Source: Dimargaris cristalligena (lineage: Eukaryota > Kickxellomycota > Dimargaritomycetes > Dimargaritales > Dimargaritaceae). Taken from it: DNA of 42,035 nt. Of this stretch, positions 23,703 through 34,700 are shown piece after piece. The position numbers and the translations under genes were made by a program. The DNA lies in NCBI GenBank assembly GCA_027576995.1, contig JANBQC010000211.1:1-42035 (forward strand), in the 5' to 3' direction. A model generated the notes under the pieces. That model was not told the origin of the DNA. It saw only the letters and a program-made list of their open reading frames with translations, and searched no databases. Numbering within the stretch: the stretch's first letter is position 1; every line of letters begins with the position of its first letter.

Positions 23703-24707
23703 TGCCCGTATACGGTGTTGGCAGCAAAGCAGTAAGGTCCAGATCTATATAGCCCTCTTGACTTTCCAACGTATGTATGTCGCTCTGCCAAACGGTCAAG
23801 TGATAGTCACTTCGCCAATAATGGCATTGGCTGATGATGCCTTGGCCGACTAGAAAATAATTTCCTTGACATTATTTATTAAACTTTCCCCGGTGGATTA
23901 TTCCTGGATTGCGTTCTAAGATCACCTATGGCCCCATAAGCTATAATAATGAAGGGAACACCGATAGGGGCATTTATGAAACCACACAATTAAATCAGGT
24001 ATAGAGGGAGGTGTCGCCCAATGGCTTAAAGACTTGCCATTGGTATTGATTGTGGTGGGGTATTCCACACCGGCTTACCATTGCCGTGGCTTCCCCGGAA
24101 ATTCCAGTCTAAACTAATAATGCCGGGTGGTTAAGCGCGGTGACAAGTTGGAAAGCCCATTTCTTTTTGGCTCTCTCCTTGATTCGAAGCTGGAATACTG
24201 TGCTTAGAAGAGGGTTTCCATCGCGCTCTTTTCATTAGCAGCCTCATACTCGAGACCCATGTCACATGACTTGAATTTTAAATACACAGCCCGCTTTTGT
24301 GGGTAGTAATTTCCTAATAACAAGGGCTAAAGTGACGCCTACTTTGAAGAGAAGGGGCTCTGTTAGCCATTAAAGAATAGCGGCTATTTGTGAATCTCCT
24401 TGGCAAGCAATGGTGGTTGTAGTCCATTCAAATACCGCATTGTAGGGCAACTAAGCACCGAAATTATGGAGGTTTAAAACCACTCATACTCCCTGCTCTG
24501 AAACCAAAGAATTATACGCTGATTTTCTACTATCCCACACACCCTATCAGATTATTTTTTTTCGCGACACGTCCAACAAAGCCCATTCCTGCTAATTTTT
24601 GGAAGCCAACTAGCCAGCCGCTGCTACCTCCAGTCGCACTTACGATCAGAATACTCGCATTCTTTTTTGTTTTACACAGCCCCATCTCCTACTTTGTTAC
24701 TATTAAA
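23703..24707. other. intergenic region upstream of PAB2
   Basis: About 1 kb without a supportable gene. It holds the ZCCHC10-like 3' flank and, near 24550-24705, the pyrimidine-rich 5' leader of PAB2. Confidence 0.6.
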
Positions 24708-25729
24708 ATGACCGACCAAAGCATCACCACCCCCGACCCTGCCACCCTCATGGTCGACGATCCGGTAAGTGTCCGCCCACATGCATTAGCCCAGGCCCTC
24801 ACAAAGGCACCATGTATGCGATTCTCTGACCGCAGTTTCAAGTGAATTGCAGAGTAATGGCCGACACGCGCACATTCCCTGAGTCCTATACTCCGACTGC
24901 CAGCATCATGGTAGCCCCGTATTCACCACCATCCTTAACAGAAATTCCCCCTCAATTTTCATTGACTTACTGTTTCTTCTTCTTCTTTTGTTCTACCTTT
25001 CCTCCGGTTTTCTTTTTGAATGGGACTCTCTACTCCGTACAGGAAATCGAAGCCATGAAGCAGCGCGTTTTGGAGTTGGAACAGGAAGCCGCGAAGCTCC
25101 GTACGCTGCAGGAAGAGGCCGAGAGGGAGCTGAGCCAGGGCACCGCCGTCACGGCCGCCGGGGCCGTCAGCACCCAAAAGGAGGAAATCGACACGCGGTC
25201 CGTCTACGTGGGCAACGTGGATTACAGCACCACGCCCGAGGAACTCCAGGCGCTCTTCCAGCCCTGCGGTACCATCAACCGGGTGACTATCCTTTGCAAT
25301 AAGATCACTGGACAACCCAAAGGATTTGCCTATGTGGAATTCGCCGAGGCCGAAAGTGTCGACAATGCCGTGAAACTCGAAGGCACCGCACTGCACGACC
25401 GCGAGATTAAGGTCACCCCCAAGCGGACCAATATTCCGATGTTCAATGGGCCCGGTGGCCGAGGTTTCTCGCGTGGCCGTCGGCCATTCCGTGGCGGTTA
25501 TCGGGGCCGCTCTAGCTTCTTCCGGTAAGTATAGGTCAATTGCAGTGGAGACAGTACTCCCAGCTTAGCGGTATATATCTATATCTATATCTATACAATG
25601 TGTATGTATTACAACAACATGGGCGAGATCTATTTTGCTAATGTATAATTCCATTTGGTCGATTTTGCGCATTGCCTGATTATATTTTTTTCACACAGGG
25701 GCCGTCGTGGTGGATACGCTCCTTACTAA
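24708..25729 (+). CDS. PAB2: nuclear poly(A)-binding protein (PAB2/PABPN1)
   Basis: Three exons: 24708..24764, 25043..25524, 25699..25729. The introns are GT-AG (GTAAGT...TACAG and GTAAGT...CACAG) with agreeing phases; the product is 189 residues. The order matches PABPN1/Pab2: a short acidic N-terminus ending MVDDP, a coiled coil ([20 protein letters not shown]), then one RRM with RNP2 VYVGNV and RNP1 KGFAYVEF. An Arg/Gly-rich tail follows ([19 protein letters not shown]), ending GRRGGYAPY, like the YSPY end of PABPN1. The RGG-type arginines are likely methylated in relatives. The protein binds nascent poly(A) in the nucleus, controls tail length, and in fission yeast links to RNA decay by the exosome. 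The first exon is only 19 codons. It converges on the mitochondrial RRM gene. Confidence 0.95.
25572..25595. repeat. TATATC-type microsatellite in PAB2 intron 2
   Basis: Repeats of TATATC/TATA inside the intron 25525..25698. Confidence 0.85.
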
Positions 25730-26563
25730 GACCCTTCCTTATCTCCCAGTTCTATATCCCTTGGCGCAGTACGGATCTCTACGATCAAGGGGCTGGGCAC
25801 AGGCGAATTGCCATAATGCTTCGCTTATTGTTTCAACAACCTTTCCTTCTCAATTCAGAATATCCACTGGCATTTTGGTGATATCCTAGCGTACTTCTAT
25901 TTCGGAGGTTTTTTTTATTTTTGGTAATAGATTATGTATGTATTCGTATTCGTATGATCTATGTTTATCCAGACTCCCCTTTTGGTTATCAAATTCTAGA
26001 ATTCTAAACGAAATAGACATAAAAGAAGAAAAAAAAGAAACAGCGCATTAGCTGGAGGTTGTCTGCCTTAACTGTAAAATATTATTGACTAAATACACCC
26101 AACCGGTTATGTCCTATCTACTCTACCCACCCGGTTTATCAGGTCGCTATAGTAAATGCCTGTAATTTAGTATTGTGAAATGTATTTAGTGTACCTCCCA
26201 TAGTTGGCCATATTCCCAATTCCCCACGCATAATATAAATCAGCAATTGAGTTAAAGCAGCCCTAAGACAATGTAGTTTATGGATGATTCTATAAAATAA
26301 ATACGGTGTATTAAAATAGCCGGGGGTATTTTAATGGTGAAATGTATGCTATAAAAAAATATATACCCTTTTCAACATAGAAAAGGCGTATAATAGTAGT
26401 AGTAGTAGTAGTAGTAGTAGTAGCAGTTAAATGAGTATTGGGGGAAGGAGGGGGGAGGGTTATGGACTGGGGCTAAGTTCATACCGCGAAAGGGCGGCGA
26501 CCAAAAACCCTGAATACTATAAAGCTGAAGAAGGAGGAATAGGATGGTTGGAGTAACCTAAGT
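25730..26563. other. convergent 3' intergenic region
   Basis: About 830 bases between the PAB2 stop and the stop of the mitochondrial RRM gene. It is AT-rich and contains the (TAG)n microsatellite at 26394-26423; no gene was seen. Confidence 0.6.
26394..26423. repeat. (TAG)n trinucleotide microsatellite
   Basis: Ten uninterrupted TAG units in the 3' flank shared by two convergent genes. Confidence 0.95.
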
Positions 26564-27106
26564 TTACTCCTTTTGGGTAGGGGGGAAGGGGGTCTCGGTG
26601 GGCTGCTCACTGTGGGAGTCGGTACCTTCCTGGGCGTAGTCGCTGTGACGCACGTAAGCCTGGTTGTTGTTGTTATAACTCCGGCTCATTTGTTCGCCAC
26701 GTTCCTGCTGCTCACCACCGAAACGGGGGGTGCGGTTCTGGAAGTTACCGGGGGTGTAACGGCGTTCGTTCAAACTGTAGGACACACGGAGATCACGGCC
26801 CAGGAAGCTGTAGCCGTTGAGCTGCTCGATAGCCTTATCGGCGGCCTCGTCAGTGGCCATATCGATGAATCCGATACCCTTGAGGCGGCCCATGGGGTCC
26901 TTGGGCAGGTGGCACTTGGCCACGGGGCCGAAAGTCTCGAACAGCTCGTGGATCTGTTCGTCAGTCGAGCGCCACGGAATGTTGCCAACGTAAATGGAAC
27001 GGGAGGCCATGAGGGCAAGCCGGGAGGTGCTGAAGAAAGACACCTGCTGGAGGCCGGCGGAGCGGGCAGCGAAGGCGCGGGAGGTGTTCAGGAAGTTGAA
27101 GATCAT
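26564..27106 (-). CDS. single-RRM RNA-binding protein, probably mitochondrial
   Basis: An intronless frame of 180 residues. The first 33 residues (MIFNFLNTSRAFAARSAG..., then SFFSTSRLAL) are rich in Arg, Ser and hydrophobics without acids, a typical mitochondrial presequence. One RRM follows (about 37-115) with RNP2 IYVGNI and RNP1 LKGIGFIDM. The tail is Asn/Arg/Gln-rich (FQNRTPRFGGEQQERG, SYNNNNQAYVR) and ends in an acidic/Thr/Pro segment. It resembles small glycine-rich or organellar RRM proteins acting in mitochondrial RNA processing or stability; the exact family is unclear. The start at 27106 is preceded by ACCATC. An upstream in-frame ATG at 27253 would add a hydrophobic segment that looks like read-through of the leader, and Met33 (ATG at 27010) could give a form without the presequence. 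Confidence 0.85.
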   Translation of the reverse strand: MIFNFLNTSRAFAARSAGLQQVSFFSTSRLALMASRSIYVGNIPWRSTDEQIHELFETFGPVAKCHLPKDPMGRLKGIGFIDMATDEAADKAIEQLNGYSFLGRDLRVSYSLNERRYTPGNFQNRTPRFGGEQQERGEQMSRSYNNNNQAYVRHSDYAQEGTDSHSEQPTETPFPPTQKE

Positions 27107-28740
27107 GATGGTGGCTTTGCTTAAAGTAGAAAAGGAAAGGTTGGGTTGGGAGATTGAGCGAGAGATCAAATTTACAATCAACTCAAGAAGAACAAAAGTA
27201 CAGGACACTAAGGAGTAAGTGAAGGAGGAAAGAGAAGAGTAAAGGAACAACACAAAAAGGGCAGCTTGCGCAAGTCAAGCGAGACTATATGTGTACTTGA
27301 TGAGTTTTTTTTTTATGGATTGGGGTAAATGATGCTAGAGAACTACACCTACCTACCTCTTACCTACCTTACCTACACACAAGCATGGAGTATGGCTTAA
27401 TGAGGGAGGCCTTGCTTGCTTAATCTCTGTGGCTCTTGGAAACAGCCCTACTGAAAAAAATAGATATCCCACATATACATTAGAATGGTGGTGCTCCACA
27501 ACAGCATACATTGAATCTATGCGTTAACTGGTGGTACTTAATTTCTAGCCATTTACCAGAAATATATTCCCATCCGGCCGAATCAGCCATTAATTACTAA
27601 TTGCTGCGGATTATATTGGGGTTGGCTTGCGCATTATACAGAGCCACAACTGATGAAAAAAAAATACTAAGGCGCTAGAATTGTCCCGTGATACCAGGAA
27701 GTCGCCAATTCCAGTTCCAGTGACGTGGATTCAGGTTGAAGCTACACACATTTCCCCCCAATAAAACTAGTCTACTACTAGTATACTCTGTTGTTATTCG
27801 TAAAGCCATAAGTACCTACATAAAAACCTCTGGGGGATCTAGTTCGAGGTTAATTACAAGCGTGTATGGGCAGAGTCTAATAGTGGGGGCTGCTATAGCC
27901 CAAGAAAGCGGATATCGAGATATTCATTGATAGAATGAACAATACCTAAGCAACAAACATATAAAAGATACTTCCCCGCCTATAATAACCGTTGACCGGG
28001 AAGCTGATACTAGCGACAGCTAAATGCCAGTCTAATTTTCGACAAACGTAAAATCCACCGTCCTTCCTGCTTACACCTAATACAATCCCCGGTGTCCCAC
28101 TCTACCAGACCATTTGTTTCATTATTCCTAATAAAGTAATATTTATAGATCCAACTAATATGTTCTCACTTAGAATACCATTGAGAGGTAGTATAGATTC
28201 AGATATCGATGGTGGTAGCAAGCCTGATGAAAAATATATATATCGGATAGCTACACTGATGGAATAAATGTATAAACTAAATTATACTAGGTAAAAATCA
28301 ATAGCGATATAAGTCAATGGTTTCTGATGCGTAAACATTGAAAGTCGAATGGTATGTGCGTAATTATATGAGGGCTGGTAGGCGGGCAATGGGACTCGGA
28401 GGTGCTTGCCAAGGATAACACACCGCTGTTGAGTTTAGACTTTGAGCAATTTTTAAAAGCAGCGTCCGTTAGTAAGGGTGGTTGACACAGCGTCGCTGGG
28501 TATAGCCTAGGCCGAAAACTTTACTAGGGGCCCGAAACATGCCTAGATGGTTCGAATCCGAGAATCGAGATGTTCAATTCAAGTTAATAATAATAGAGTA
28601 TAATCATAGAAATTGGAGCAAGCTGGGTTAGTCGCAGTTCACATTTATTAGCCGCAATCTAACAAAGTGATTTCGACTAGGATAATACCCAAACCGCATG
28701 AATTGTGAAGGAGGAGAGTCCCTTAATATGAGCATGAACA
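27107..28740. other. intergenic region of 1.6 kb (possible extra 3' exon of the giant gene)
   Basis: It starts with the purine-rich 5' leader of the mitochondrial RRM gene (to about 27250). A CT-rich TACC repeat lies at 27347-27378; the rest is AT-rich without a gene. A possible terminal exon of the giant ACBD gene at 28676..28648 (minus) is described in the findings. Confidence 0.5.
27347..27378. repeat. imperfect (TACC)n tetranucleotide repeat
   Basis: Irregularly spaced TACC units in the upstream region of the mitochondrial RRM gene. Confidence 0.8.
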
Positions 28741-31700
28741 TTAAAAAAACACGACTGTGTCTAGGAACTTACCCATGAAATAGTTGAGCAGGAACGGTAT
28801 AAATCCCCGAATCTTACCCAGCGACAGGTTGACCCAACGCTTTCGCCGCCAGTACGGGAATAGTATGACAAGCGCCAGTATAATCATGCCAACCACAAAG
28901 CGGCGGAAGTTGGCTTTCAAAATGACCCGTAAAGTGGATATACGACGTACGATCCGGTTGTTTCGCTCGTGGGCATCGTGTCGGAGCATTTCAATTCGCT
29001 CGTTGAGCGCCATCATCTGGGTCTGTAGTAGCTCTATGGTATGTTCCGCCTCAGACGCCATACTAGCTTCTACGGTCGTGGAAAAATATTGGGGAGGGAG
29101 ACCTGGTGCAGATATATTTACCCCAGCGTCTCCACCGTGGCTGAAAGGTGGACCATGGGGCATAGGGGCACCCATACTGATACCCGGCACTCCAGCCTGA
29201 TTGGCTGTTGAGTGGAATTGCTGGTGGGATCCCCCGACACCCACGCCAGCTTGTCCGTTAAAACCGGGAGCCATAGGGTTGGGCCAATTAGCTCCAACAT
29301 TAAGGGAATGGCTGGGAGCAGGTCGACCAGGTCCGACGGTAGTCGCGTTCACTCCGGCATGACCAGCAAAGTTACCACCCGAGCCGCTGGATGTGGTGTT
29401 GATGATATGCACGCCTGAAATGTCCGTATGGTGGGTATTTGGATGGTTGGGATGTGGAACATTGCCACTTGCGCCAAAATGTCCGTTGGGGCCATGGACT
29501 GGCCCATAGGGGCCGGGGATAGGGCCACCACCACTACCATGGGTATTTTGATACGTAACTGGGTTACCAGGTTGGGGAACTGTCCCGGTCATGCCACCGT
29601 GATTACCGAAGTCGCGAGGCGGACCACATGGGGTATTTGAAGGCGCTGCCACGGCTATATACCCCGGTGGTGCGATGGCGGGTCCACCATGGGGTGGAAT
29701 ATGGCCAGTTGCTCCAGAAGAACCACTGATACTAACGGCCGGGCCATTTGATGTAGGAGTCGTCCCGCTAACTAATGTAATATCAGTGTGAACAGTGGTT
29801 GGATGCCCAGGTCGAGTAGCTCCAACACTCACCCCTGAATGTCCACCGAGTCCCGTACTCGAGCCACATGCCTGGGGGGTAGTCACGTTAACGGTCGTAG
29901 AGTTGGTCTGGTTGGTATATATGGAACCGGGAAGAGGTACACTGCCACTTACTCCAACATGTCCGCCAGAACCGTGGTTAGGGCCGTATGGTATAGGCGT
30001 AGCTAAATTGACGCTTGCCTGGGAAGTGTTATCTCTAATCTCGATGCTTCCGCTGTGGGTGAAGCCCGGGCCCTGCGGTACGGGGACTGGGACTGGGATA
30101 TTCAACGTGGAAGCTCCGGCCTGGCTAAAAGCTGGTTGAACGGTATGAGTTCCCCCAATGGTTGTATTGGTCTGGCCACTCCAGTTTGGACCAGGACCAC
30201 TGGGCATAGTCGCGCCTACGTTAATACCAGAGGTGTTGGTTTGATAGACAGTGGGGTGGGGGGTGCCACCACTCACATTGATGCGGGTCTTGTCTTGGCG
30301 GATGAGTCCATGTGGGCTTGGTGTCGAAATGTTCACGGTAGTAATCTCAGTCTGGGAGACCATCGGTTGTACGGGATGGTGGCCCCCGGTACTCGCCCCG
30401 GCGTAACCGCTGAGATTAATGTTTGTTCCACCTGAGCTAGGCATAGGCCCTCTCGGGTCGGGAATGTGCGTTTGGCTAACGGCGAGGTGGGGTGGGCGAG
30501 GTGTCGTAACATTTATATCCCATTGTCCACCAAGACCGAGGTTCTGGCCCGAGAGGATAGGGAAGGCCGGAATATATTCGGAATGAGGGACTCGGTTTAA
30601 GGTTGGGTGAGCAGGGCGTGGTGTAGTGGTATTCATACCAGTGTGACTGCTAAAGCCAAGGGTGGTGGAGCCACTAGACATACTTGAAACGTTCACACCA
30701 GCGACTTCAATCTGATTAACAGAGGAGCCTACAGTATGAGAAGTCCAGCTATTCATTCCCGAGGTTTGGTTGAAACCGGTGGATGGGCCACAGGGAGTGG
30801 TGGCAGATATGTTCACCCCGGTGGTACCGGATACGCCAGAGGTCGGATAAATGGGTCGCAAAGTGCTGTCGCATGTGGTGACTTGCCCGCTGAACCCGAT
30901 GGTCTGACTATAGGGGGTGGGGCCGAGAACATCAGACGTAGGGATACCGGCTTGGCCGATAACCGTGCGACCAGGGTGGAAGCCGCCACTGCTCGATTCA
31001 ATGTGGCCATCGATGTAGATAGTCGACTCGCCAGTCTTGGGCATGGGCATCGACACTTGCACGCCAGCAGGCCCAGGTTGGCCGGCGGTAATGAGGGGAG
31101 GATACGAAACACTGGAGGTTGTACTGGTTTGCCCGGAAAATCCAATGGATGGACCACAGGGCATATTAGCCGAAATAGTAGTGTTGAAATGGCCAGAATA
31201 ACTAGCATCTTGGGTATCTGGCCGAGATGTAGTACTTTCGCCGCTAACATTGGCGTTGAATCCGATATTGGGGTGACTAGGGGTCGGCATAAGCACGTAC
31301 CCGTCGCTGTATTCGACAAAGCCAACCTTCGGGCCAGCTGTCATATGGGTCGGAGTATAATTCCCTTGAGGCAACCTGCTTGGACCGGCGTTTGGTGCAT
31401 TAGGGTGTGGAGCTCTGCCATACAGCTCTGTATGACTGCCGAACCCAATATTTTGACCACCATATATAGTACCGGATGTACCAGTCCCTATCTGGCCGGC
31501 TTGGCTGGCGCCAGTGCCAGTGCCAGCGGGGGGAAGGTTACTGTCATCCAAAGGGATGTGAGCGACGACTCCATGGCTTGAGTTGTACGGCATGGGAGCA
31601 GGCATATCCATGGTATCCAATCCATATTGAATTGTGGTCGAATGGGTATGGTGGGAGTTCCCGACTATTCCACCACCATTTCCACTATAGCCCGTACTAG

Positions 31701-34700
31701 ATCCACAGGGCATAGGAGTGGTGGCCCCAATATCAAAATAACTCGTCTGATTTCCAACCGAGTTAGCGGCATGGGAGTTACCGGAATTAAAGCCAGCATT
31801 TCCACTAATACCGAGGGCAAAACCACCAGGTACCGGGTTAGTAGCACTCACAGTACTCATGTCGGTGTGAGGGATAGCCGGGCGATTGGAGTGTGTGGTA
31901 GAACTAACCCTGGGCATGTGTCCACTTGCGTTGGTTTTCGGGCCGCATGGCATGGGCACAGTTGCTTCTATTAATGTAATACCAACCTCGCTGACCGTCG
32001 AATGGGTAGGGTGAGGACTACCCACGTTTACTCCGCTACCACCACCAACACCAATAATTCCTGGCTGACTAGATATGGGATTAGAGACCCCAACGGTATT
32101 GATTTTGGTTTGGGTGGCGGTGGATCCAGCTTTGTGAGTGCCCCCGGTATTCAGTCCGATACTTCCGCTGGCATTAAAACCTGGGCCACTGGGTTTGGGT
32201 GTAGCAATATTCACCGTAGTAATCTCGGTTTGCGTTACGGACGAGTCCATTGAAATCTGCTTTCCAGTCCCCGAATAAAAGTACCCACTAGATTGGCGAG
32301 GTGGCCCACAGGTTTGAGGTGTTGAGATATTGGCCGAAGTAGTGGTGGTCTGCCCAGTGATCAAACTCTTGGGGTAAGTAACGTTGCCGGTCAATCCAAT
32401 GTGGGCACCAGCACCGACACTCGGGCCACACGGCTTGGAGGGTGACGTACTGATTGTTGTGATTTCGGTTTGGCCAACAATGATACCAGCTGGACGAGGA
32501 CTTCCAGTATCCAGCCCCGTACCCCCGCCGGCACTATAACCCGGTCCACAATGCTTGGGTGTCGAAATGTGCGTCGAAGTGGTCCTTGTCTGGTTGACAA
32601 CGGAACTCGACGAATTAGTATTGCCAATATTAATATCCACACTGCCGCCAATGCCAAATTTTGGATCACAAGGCTTGGAATTTAAGCTATCTACTAAAGT
32701 AGTCTTGGTCTGGCTAGTGACGGATCCCGCAGCGTGGGGATTACCAAGACTCGCACCGGCGTTTCCGGCAACAGCAATATCCGGGCCACATAGGCTTGGT
32801 GCCACAGCGCTAATTGACGTAATCTCGGTTTGGGAGAAGGTTGAACTCGTGGTATACGAACTGCCAGGATTTACACCTACACTGCCATATACACTCTGGC
32901 CTGGGTTATACGGAGTGAATTTTGGAGCAGTAGCCGTCGTAATTCCACCATGGCTCGTGATAAACCCGACCGTGTGGGTGTTGTCCAACTCGGTTTCGGA
33001 GTATCCGCCGAAGTGGCGAGGCGGGAGAGTAGGTTTGGGGTGTGAGGCATCAACCACGGTGATTTTGGTCGGTCCGGGTACGTAACCTGTATTGTAACGA
33101 CCGTCACTATTCAATCCAGCGTTGCTATGGACACTAACGCCAAAACCTCCAGGCCCAGGGGTTGAAATATCCATAGATATGGTATCTGTCTTACTGATAA
33201 TGGAGCCCGTCGAGTGGGCATGTCCAACCCCGAATTTTACATCGCCCCCGACAATGGGATCTAGGCCGCAGGGCTTAGAAGTCGAAACGCCCACAGATGT
33301 GATACCTGTTTGGTTTGTAATGGAGCCCGTGGAGTGAGAAATTCCCGTCCCGAATCTGATATCGCCTCCGATGATGACACCTGAACCGCAGGGCTTGGGA
33401 GTCGAACTACTGAAATATGTAATATCTGTTTGGTCAGCGACGGAACTCGTCGTGTGAGTAGATCCGACATCAAATCTCACGTCGCCTCCGATAATGATGC
33501 CTGGACCGCAGGGCTTAGGACCATGGGTAGTCACCGATATAGTTTCGGTTTGACCGCTGACCGGCCCTACTGGGCGGGAATCCTTTACGTGTGCTCCTGA
33601 ATTTCCGTAACCGTGGATTCTCAGGCCACAGGGTGTGGGTGACAATACGGCTACCGAAGTAATTTCAGCCTGACTAGTTGTCGGGCCTAAGGGTCGGGAG
33701 GTGCCCATATTCAGCTCAGCACTGCCACCAATGCTAAAGGCCGGGCCACCAGTCGTGGAAACCGAAGAGCTAACCAAAGTGATGTCAGTTTGACTCAAAG
33801 ATGATTCGGCCCGATTGGGGGTAGCGACACCAATACCCGGCACCCATGTACCGCTGGTATCCGTGCCAATAGAATACGGAGCTGTGATATCAACATTGAT
33901 AATCTCGGTTTGGCCTGTAATCGAGTCCTTGATATGTGAAGACATACTAGTATCTGTGTACGTGGTCCCGCCAATACCGGTGACCGTGCCAATTCGATAG
34001 GGTGCATCAAAATTAATTTCTGACACATGTGTTTCGCTGGCTATCTGACTGGAGGAGTACGGTGCCGTGATACTGATACTGGTGGCAGTGGTTTGGCCTG
34101 TAATCGAGTCCCTGATATGTGAAGATGTACTGGTATCTGTATAAGTGACTCCGCCAACACCAATAACCGTGCCGATCCGATAAGGGGCATCGATGCTAAC
34201 CCCCCATATGCGATTTTCGTTAAGGGCCTGGCTGGTGGAGTACGGTGCCGTAATATTGGTACCAGTATTCTGGATTTGGCTGGTGATCGAGTCTCTGACA
34301 TGCGAGGATGAAGTGGGATCCATGCCCGCGGTACCGCCGACGCCAATAACTGTACCAATACGATGGGGGGTCGTGCTATTGCTTCCAGGAATATCGTCCT
34401 CGGTAATAACTGATCCGCTGGTATGCGAGGATGAAATATAACTTATGTTTTTCGCTCCGCCAATCCCGGTAACTGTGCCGACTCGATAGGGCACTTCAAT
34501 ACAGATCCCCGACACCAGGGTATCGCTGGCGGTTTGACTGGTGGAATACGGGGTTGTGGTATTGACACTAGCAACCCCGGTTTCGGTAATAGCTGATCCG
34601 CTGATATGAGAGGGCGCAGTGGCATCCATGTGCGTTACACCACCAGCACCTGCAACCGTACCAATTCGATAGGGGGTCGTGATATTGACTCCAGAAGTAT

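Noticed and set aside
25572..25595. Microsatellites as traces of mobile elements or CRISPR arrays
   Set aside because: They are simple di- and trinucleotide runs without direct repeat-spacer structure, terminal inverted repeats or transposase remnants.
28490..28580. tRNA-like B-box (GGTTCGAATCC) with an A-box-like TAGCCTAGGCCG 46 bases upstream
   Set aside because: The T-stem pairs at only three of five positions and no acceptor stem complementary to the 3' side is present upstream, so no cloverleaf can be drawn.
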